Shown here one piece after another: positions 6,549 to 10,706 of a stretch of DNA of 10,706 bases (positions are counted from its first letter, which is position 1; each line of letters starts with the position of its first letter). Both the position numbers and the translations under genes were made by a program. The DNA comes from JAYZQT01 sp964412235. GTDB lineage: Bacteria > Pseudomonadota > Alphaproteobacteria > MPNO01 > UBA830. The DNA is taken from contig CAYPNT010000095.1 of the NCBI GenBank assembly GCA_964412235.1, positions 1-10,706 on the forward strand, read 5' to 3'. The notes under the pieces are model-generated. The model worked only from the letters and a program-made list of their open reading frames with translations. It searched no databases and had not been told where the DNA came from.

Positions 6549-6609
6549 TTATGTGGTGATTTGCACCGACCGGCTTGCGGCCACATAAAAAAGTCCGCCA
6601 AAAGGTCGG
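6549..6609 (+). promoter_or_regulatory. SAM-II riboswitch aptamer
   Basis: The sequence follows the SAM-II (metA-type) consensus closely: GTGGTGATTTG (6553-6563), CGGCTTGC (6571-6578), GCCAC (6580-6584), AAGTC (6591-6595) and a GC-x-AAA-AGG-like 3' end. Helix P1 is a perfect eight-pair stem, TTATGTGG (6549-6556) with CCACATAA (6581-6588). The pseudoknot P2 pairs GCGG (6577-6580) with CCGC (6595-6598), and CCGACC (6566-6571) with GGTCGG (6604-6609). The RNA binds S-adenosylmethionine and represses methionine biosynthesis, matching the metZ gene downstream. One conserved position differs: the usual GCUAAA reads GCCAAA (C6599). Confidence 0.93.
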
Positions 6610-6629
6610 GGTGAGTAAAAACCCCAACC
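6604..6629 (+). promoter_or_regulatory. Predicted antiterminator hairpin
   Basis: GGTCGGGGT (6604-6612) can pair with ACCCCAACC (6621-6629) in eight of nine positions, with one C-A mismatch (6607/6626) and an eight-base loop. Its 5' arm contains the whole GGTCGG arm of the SAM-II pseudoknot and its 3' arm contains the ACCCC of the terminator. It therefore excludes both the ligand-bound aptamer and the terminator, which is the logic of a transcriptional OFF switch. Confidence 0.6.
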
Positions 6630-6648
6630 TCCGGTCAGGGGTTTTATT
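6618..6648 (+). terminator. Riboswitch-controlled intrinsic terminator
   Basis: AAAACCCC (6618-6625) and GGGGTTTT (6638-6645) form a perfect eight-pair stem with a 12-base loop, followed by ATT. The U-tract is the 3' arm itself and is short, so termination strength is uncertain. It lies between the SAM-II aptamer and the metZ ribosome binding site, where it would stop transcription when SAM is bound. Confidence 0.65.
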
Positions 6649-6660
6649 CATTAAATAACC

Positions 6661-6665
6661 AGGAG
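6661..6665 (+). promoter_or_regulatory. metZ ribosome binding site
   Basis: AGGAG at 6661-6665 stands six bases before the metZ ATG. It lies outside the aptamer and is not paired in the aptamer or terminator folds, so control by the riboswitch would act on transcription rather than by hiding this site. Confidence 0.8.
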
Positions 6666-6671
6666 CGGCGT

Positions 6672-7868
6672 ATGCCTGTTAACAAACCCGTTCAGGAAAC
6701 TTGGCGTTCTCAAACCCTTGCGGTGCGTGGCGGAACGCAGCGTAGCGAATTTGGGGAAACGAGCGAAGCTATTTACGCAACTTCGGGCTATGTATATGAA
6801 TTTGCGGAACAGGCTGAGGATGCGTTTAAAGATCGTAATGACCGATTTATCTATTCGCGATTTTCAAATCCTACTGTTGATATGTTCCAGGAACGTATGG
6901 CCCTTATGGAAGGGGCAGAAGTAGGTAAGGCCACTGCAACAGGAATGGCGGCTGTCTTTGCCTCCATCGCCTGCATGGTGGAAGCGGGTGACCACGTCGT
7001 CGGCAGTAGAGCTCTTTTTGGTTCTTGCCTTTATATCCTGACTGAAATTCTTCCTAAGTACGGAGTCAAAACAACAATTGTGGACGGCACTGATCTAGGG
7101 CAGTGGCAAGAAGCTCTAAACCACCCCACAAAATGTGTATTTATTGAGACCCCTTCGAACCCCGGCCTCGACATAATAGATTTGAAATCTGTAACAGATC
7201 TCGCCCACAATGCGGGTGCCAAAGTGGTGGTTGACAATGTTTTTGCGACACCTTTGCTGCAACAACCCTTAAGTTTAGGAGCAGACATAGTTGTTTACTC
7301 AGCAACAAAGCACATTGACGGTCAGGGCCGAGCGCTAGGCGGTATTGTTTTAGGCGACAAAGATTATTGCGAAAATACCCTTAAACCATTTCTTCGCCAT
7401 ACAGGCCCAGCATTAAGTCCATTTAATGCGTGGATAATGCTTAAGGGCCTAGAAACGCTGGCAATCCGTATTCGTCAACACTGTGAAAACGCGAAATTGA
7501 TAGCGGAATATCTGGACGCCCGCCAAAATCTAGCCAAAGTTCGATATCCGGGCCTAAAAAGCCATCCCCAACACGAATTGGCAGCGAAGCAGATGTCAGA
7601 CTATGGTAGTGTGGTAACATTTTCCCTATCGGGTGGTAAGGATGTGGCCTTTAAATTTATGAATAGCCTGAAAATGATCGATATTTCTAATAATTTGGGA
7701 GATTCAAAAAGCCTGTTGACCCATCCGGCAACGACGACGCATCTGCGGCTAACCCCCGAAGATCGCCAAAGCCTCGGTATCGACGACGGCATGGTGCGAT
7801 TGTCCGTAGGTCTGGAGCACCCCGAAGACGTTAAAGACGATCTTGAACAAGCATTTTCATCGATTTAA
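6672..7868 (+). CDS. metZ: O-succinylhomoserine sulfhydrylase MetZ
   Basis: A 398-residue PLP enzyme of the Cys/Met metabolism family. It most likely condenses O-succinylhomoserine with sulfide to give homocysteine, the direct sulfhydrylation route to methionine. Visible features are YSRFSNPT (61-68, phosphate-binding Tyr and Arg from the neighbouring subunit), the TATGMAAV turn (88-95) that contacts the cofactor, VVVDNVFATP with Asp188 that holds the PLP ring nitrogen, and the Schiff-base lysine Lys213 in YSATKHIDGQGR. The C-terminus has the substrate-binding LTHPATTTH and VRLSVGLE segments. The length is standard. The start is fixed by AGGAG six bases upstream. A SAM-II riboswitch with terminator precedes the gene and independently supports a methionine role. 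Cystathionine gamma-synthase is the nearest alternative; the overall pattern and the riboswitch favour MetZ. apaG follows 64 bp later, a frequent alphaproteobacterial neighbour. Confidence 0.94.
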   Translation: MPVNKPVQETWRSQTLAVRGGTQRSEFGETSEAIYATSGYVYEFAEQAEDAFKDRNDRFIYSRFSNPTVDMFQERMALMEGAEVGKATATGMAAVFASIACMVEAGDHVVGSRALFGSCLYILTEILPKYGVKTTIVDGTDLGQWQEALNHPTKCVFIETPSNPGLDIIDLKSVTDLAHNAGAKVVVDNVFATPLLQQPLSLGADIVVYSATKHIDGQGRALGGIVLGDKDYCENTLKPFLRHTGPALSPFNAWIMLKGLETLAIRIRQHCENAKLIAEYLDARQNLAKVRYPGLKSHPQHELAAKQMSDYGSVVTFSLSGGKDVAFKFMNSLKMIDISNNLGDSKSLLTHPATTTHLRLTPEDRQSLGIDDGMVRLSVGLEHPEDVKDDLEQAFSSI

Positions 7869-7932
7869 TCATCAATTTTCCTTTAAGGCATAAATTCATT
7901 ACTATACGGTTCTATATTAGGCAGGACTTTTT

Positions 7933-8325
7933 ATGTATTCAGCTGTAACCCGCGAAATACGCGTTGAGGTAGAACCGATTTACCTAGCCGAACAATCCGA
8001 ACCGGATAATGGCCAATTCGTCTGGGCGTATAGGGTGCAGATCGGGAATGAAGGAGCTGAATCCGTACAATTGCTTACACGGTACTGGCATATCACTGAT
8101 GGAATTGGAAGAGTACAAGAGGTGCGTGGGGCTGGTGTTGTGGGTGAGCAACCTGTTCTCAAACCAGGAGATACATATGAGTACACAAGCGGAACACCAC
8201 TTCCGACCCCCTCGGGTATTATGAAGGGCACTTATCAGATGAAAACGCCTGCCGGCGAAAAGTTCGACATCGAAATTCCCGCATTTTCGCTCGATTGCCC
8301 ATACGAAACACGGCGGCTAAATTAA
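7933..8325 (+). CDS. apaG: ApaG domain protein
   Basis: A 130-residue single-domain protein with the fibronectin-III-like ApaG fold, the same domain found in the F-box protein FBXO3 and in PDIP38. The family pattern is clear: an N-terminal strand with EVEPIYLAEQSEP, FVWAYRVQIGNEG, the WHITDGIGRVQEVRGAGVVGEQPVLKPGDTY core written here in parts (WHITDG at 93rd base block onward, VRGAGVVGEQPVLKPG), then YTSGTPL and a C-terminal PAFSLDCP. It has been linked to Co/Mg resistance in enterobacteria, but the molecular function is unknown. Length matches the family. The ATG has AGGA at 7923-7926. It may be co-transcribed with metZ; a TATATT at 7913-7918 could also serve as a -10, without a good -35. 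Confidence 0.95.
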   Translation: MYSAVTREIRVEVEPIYLAEQSEPDNGQFVWAYRVQIGNEGAESVQLLTRYWHITDGIGRVQEVRGAGVVGEQPVLKPGDTYEYTSGTPLPTPSGIMKGTYQMKTPAGEKFDIEIPAFSLDCPYETRRLN

Positions 8326-8340
8326 CCTGGCCGCAGCACT

Positions 8341-8344
8341 GGAG
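8341..8344 (+). promoter_or_regulatory. trkH ribosome binding site that fixes a GTG start
   Basis: GGAG at 8341-8344 lies six bases before GTG at 8351 and decides that start. It sits in and beside the loop of a small hairpin, GCAGC (8333-8337) with GCTGC (8344-8348), loop ACTGGA. Confidence 0.65.
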
Positions 8345-8350
8345 CTGCCT

Positions 8351-9799
8351 GTGCTAGATTTTCGTCCCATACTGCACGTTATTGGTATTTTACTTACCAC
8401 GCTCTCCATAGCGATGTGCGCACCTTTGGTGGCCGACCTAATTACGGGACATCCGGATTGGGAGGTCTTTGCTGGATCCGCGGGTTTAACAGCCTTTATC
8501 GGCATAACGTTGCTTCTTACAACCATGACGCCGCCCGCCCGCATGTCCGTCAGACAAGCCTTTGTGCTAACCACAACTAGTTGGCTCGCAATGACCTTTT
8601 TTGCAGCGTTACCTTTCGCCTTCGCCGATCTAGAGCTCAATTTCACTGATGCGTTTTTTGAAGCGATGTCCGGTTTAACAACAACTGGATCGACAGTTAT
8701 TAATTCGCTTGATTCTGCCCCGACGGGCATTCTTTTGTGGCGTGCAATCCTTCAGTGGTTGGGTGGAATTGGCATCATAGTTATGTCGATTGCTGTATTA
8801 CCCATGTTAAAAATCGGCGGCTATCAGCTGTTCCAAACAGAATCTTCGGATCGGTCAGAAAAGGTACTACCACGAGCGGCACAAATAGCCAGCGGAGTCG
8901 GTTTTGTTTACCTAATTTTAACTGTCCTTTGTGCGACACTACTATGGCTTACGGGACTAAGCGGGTTTGATGCTATCGCCCATGCAATGACAACTATCGC
9001 TACTGGTGGGTTTTCAACCCGTGATGGATCAATTGGCGCGTTTAGTAATACCTACGCTGAATTAATAATTACGGGCTTTATGATTCTGGGTGCACTTCCC
9101 TTTGTACTTTATCTTCAAGCCGTCCGAGGCAAGCCGCTGGTGTTGATACGTGATCGCCAGGTGCGGTGGTTTTGTTGTATTGTCTTGTTTTTTGTAGTCA
9201 CGGTCTCCGCCTCTCACTACGGGAACAACGACATTAATCTGGGGAGAGCAATACGAGAGGCCGCATTTAACGTAATCTCGATTATGACCGGAACAGGATA
9301 TTCCTCAAGCAACTACGCGACGTGGGGCGCATTTGCAACGGGTATATTCTTTTTCATCATGTTTATTGGTGGCTGCGCCGGGTCCACGACTTGCTCCATA
9401 AAAGTATTCCGATACCAAGTTCTTTATCAAACAGCCAAGATGCAGCTTAAACGTCTCATTCGTCCGCACGGGGTCTTCATCGCTACATTTAACGGCAAGC
9501 CTATTACTGACGAAGTAGAAAATTCAGTGATGAGTTTTTTCTTCTTGTTCGTGCTAACATTTGTTGTTTTAGCCAGTCTACTACATTTTATTGGCTTAGA
9601 TTTCATCACAGCAATCTCCGGTGCCGCCACCGCAATCTGTAACGTCGGACCGGCGTTAGGAGAAATCATTGGACCAACAGGAAATTTTTCGTCTTTGCCG
9701 GATAGCGCTAAATGGGTGTTATCAGCAGGTATGCTTCTCGGGAGACTAGAACTCTTCACGGTCCTCGTGCTTTTTGCTCCGTGGTTTTGGCGCGGTTAA
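8351..9799 (+). CDS. trkH: TrkH-family potassium uptake channel subunit
   Basis: A 482-residue inner-membrane K+ uptake protein of the Trk/Ktr/HKT superfamily, forming the ion path that a cytoplasmic TrkA ring normally gates. Four membrane-pore-membrane repeats are visible through their filter segments: SGLTTTGST (107-115), TTIATGGFST (214-223), IMTGTGYSSSN (311-321) and ICNVGPALG (429-437), each contributing a glycine to the filter. A GGCAGSTTCSIKVFR stretch (340-354) marks the intramembrane loop region of TrkH. Length is normal for TrkH (about 480) and longer than KtrB. GTG start, supported by GGAG. It begins 25 bp after apaG, and its stop overlaps the argE start, so apaG-trkH-argE look like one transcript. 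No trkA lies in the window; it is presumably elsewhere. Confidence 0.95.
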   Translation: MLDFRPILHVIGILLTTLSIAMCAPLVADLITGHPDWEVFAGSAGLTAFIGITLLLTTMTPPARMSVRQAFVLTTTSWLAMTFFAALPFAFADLELNFTDAFFEAMSGLTTTGSTVINSLDSAPTGILLWRAILQWLGGIGIIVMSIAVLPMLKIGGYQLFQTESSDRSEKVLPRAAQIASGVGFVYLILTVLCATLLWLTGLSGFDAIAHAMTTIATGGFSTRDGSIGAFSNTYAELIITGFMILGALPFVLYLQAVRGKPLVLIRDRQVRWFCCIVLFFVVTVSASHYGNNDINLGRAIREAAFNVISIMTGTGYSSSNYATWGAFATGIFFFIMFIGGCAGSTTCSIKVFRYQVLYQTAKMQLKRLIRPHGVFIATFNGKPITDEVENSVMSFFFLFVLTFVVLASLLHFIGLDFITAISGAATAICNVGPALGEIIGPTGNFSSLPDSAKWVLSAGMLLGRLELFTVLVLFAPWFWRG

Positions 9800-10706
9800 T
9801 GTCAACTCTTCTCTCATCGACGGTCCAAATTCTCGAGGACCTAATCAGCTTCGACACAACTTCACGAAATACTAATCTATCAATGGTCGATTATATCGAG
9901 GATTACCTCTCAACGTTCGGAATTACTTCTCAAAAAATATATTCAGATAACCAAAACAAGGCCAATCTGTACGCCACGATTGGTCCTAAGGTTAGTGGAG
10001 GAATTGTACTTTCCGGTCACACAGACGTTGTACCTGTGGAAGGACAAAATTGGTCAACAAGCCCTTTTGAATTAACAAAAAAACAAAATAAATTGTACGG
10101 TAGGGGCACCGCGGATATGAAAGGCTTCATCGCCTGTTGCTTAGCCATGGTTAAACCGATTTCCAGAATGGACGCTAAACGCCCTATCCACCTCGCATTC
10201 TCATATGACGAAGAGGTAGGCTGTATTGGCGTGGGGAGAATGATAGATTGGATCACCTCCCAGGACCCAACCCCCGCATGTGTAATCGTGGGCGAACCAA
10301 CCAGTATGAAAATCGTGAATGCCCATAAAGGTATTTGCGTTATGTCTACTAAGATTCGCGGTCGCGAAGCACACTCTAGTCTTCCACATCGGGGGGTAAA
10401 TGCTATTGAGACCGCCGCGGCCTTGACCACTTACATTTACGAGCAGTGTGACGAACTTTCCAAAATAGAGCGAGATGACCGCTTTGAGCCTCCCTATACA
10501 ACTTTTAATACCGGAGTAATATCGGGCGGTAACGCCGTTAACATTATCGCTCGCGAATGTACCTTGAACTGGGAGTTTCGCCCAATACCGGGAGCGGACC
10601 ATAGCTCCATCACTGCGCGGATAGATAACTGGATAAAAAAAGAGCTGCTAGCCAAAATGCAAAGAGTAGACACCCGCTGCTCAATAGAAAGTACTCGAGA
10701 GATTCT
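9799..10706 (+). CDS. argE: Acetylornithine deacetylase, M20 metallopeptidase family (5' part only)
   Basis: The frame opens at ATG 9799, overlapping the trkH TAA by one base (TAATG), and remains open to the right edge: 302 complete codons, C-terminus missing. It encodes a di-zinc amidohydrolase of the ArgE/DapE/M20 family; ArgE removes the acetyl group from N-acetylornithine in arginine synthesis. Metal and catalytic residues visible: His74 and Asp76 in SGHTDVVPV, bridging Asp106 in YGRGTADMKGF, general base Glu138 and ligand Glu139 in DEEVG, and Glu166 in GEPT. The dimerisation domain begins near 177 with His192 in REAHSSLPHRGVNAIE. The GRGTADMKGF and HSS-P-GVNAIE forms favour ArgE over DapE. 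The last metal histidine is beyond the edge. No Shine-Dalgarno is evident, so translation probably depends on coupling to trkH. Confidence 0.9.
   Translation, partial: MSTLLSSTVQILEDLISFDTTSRNTNLSMVDYIEDYLSTFGITSQKIYSDNQNKANLYATIGPKVSGGIVLSGHTDVVPVEGQNWSTSPFELTKKQNKLYGRGTADMKGFIACCLAMVKPISRMDAKRPIHLAFSYDEEVGCIGVGRMIDWITSQDPTPACVIVGEPTSMKIVNAHKGICVMSTKIRGREAHSSLPHRGVNAIETAAALTTYIYEQCDELSKIERDDRFEPPYTTFNTGVISGGNAVNIIARECTLNWEFRPIPGADHSSITARIDNWIKKELLAKMQRVDTRCSIESTREI

Noticed and set aside
6520..6671. Small protein gene extending from the ctaA end through the metZ leader
   Set aside because: An open frame exists (6267-6614), but it is a shadow of ctaA running into a recognisable riboswitch and has no protein-family features.
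1..10706. Mobile element, CRISPR array, toxin-antitoxin pair, phage-defence system or tRNA
   Set aside because: I found no transposase, recombinase, regularly spaced repeats, small paired toxin-like genes or cloverleaf sequence; every sizeable coding stretch is assigned to a known family.

Overview
The window reads as a fragment of an alphaproteobacterial chromosome. The best evidence is a SAM-II riboswitch (a class largely restricted to Alphaproteobacteria) in front of an O-succinylhomoserine sulfhydrylase gene, followed by apaG. A Coq7-type ubiquinone hydroxylase, a COX15/CtaA heme A synthase and a long DinG/Rad3-type helicase with an alphaproteobacterial-looking N-terminus agree with this. 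The compact spacing, moderate base composition and a 10-N gap would fit a scaffold from an environmental (possibly marine) alphaproteobacterium, but that is inference. I see no mobile element, tRNA, rRNA, CRISPR array or phage gene.

Layout. Bases 1-747 (minus strand) hold the N-terminal 249 residues of a group D flavin-dependent monooxygenase (HsaA-like, acyl-CoA-dehydrogenase fold) that runs off the left edge. A divergent intergenic region of about 120 bp carries a repeated octamer and a near-palindrome. From 866 to 2550 three tightly packed plus-strand genes follow: a YqaA/DedA-type membrane protein, DsbB and Coq7, with an ATGA overlap between the last two. Bases 2645-5410 encode a DinG-like Fe-S helicase interrupted by ten Ns; a perfect TATAAT lies only six bases before its ATG. 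Bases 5506-6519 encode CtaA. Bases 6516-6671 are a dense regulatory segment: a promoter overlapping the ctaA stop codon, a SAM-II aptamer, an antiterminator/terminator pair and a strong ribosome binding site. Then come metZ (6672-7868), apaG (7933-8325), trkH (8351-9799) and the first 302 codons of an argE-like acetylornithine deacetylase, which starts inside the trkH stop codon and runs off the right edge.

How the genes relate. Coq7 makes ubiquinone, DsbB passes electrons from periplasmic thiols to ubiquinone, and CtaA supplies heme A to the terminal oxidase, so several genes touch the respiratory chain. MetZ incorporates sulfide into homocysteine, and its leader looks able to switch transcription off when SAM is plentiful. 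apaG, trkH and argE follow metZ closely and may share its transcript.

I found no undescribed multi-gene system. The most rewarding part is the metZ leader: an aptamer whose 3' pseudoknot arm is also the 5' arm of an eight-pair antiterminator, plus a substitution at a normally conserved aptamer base. The two genes at the edges are real but incomplete.
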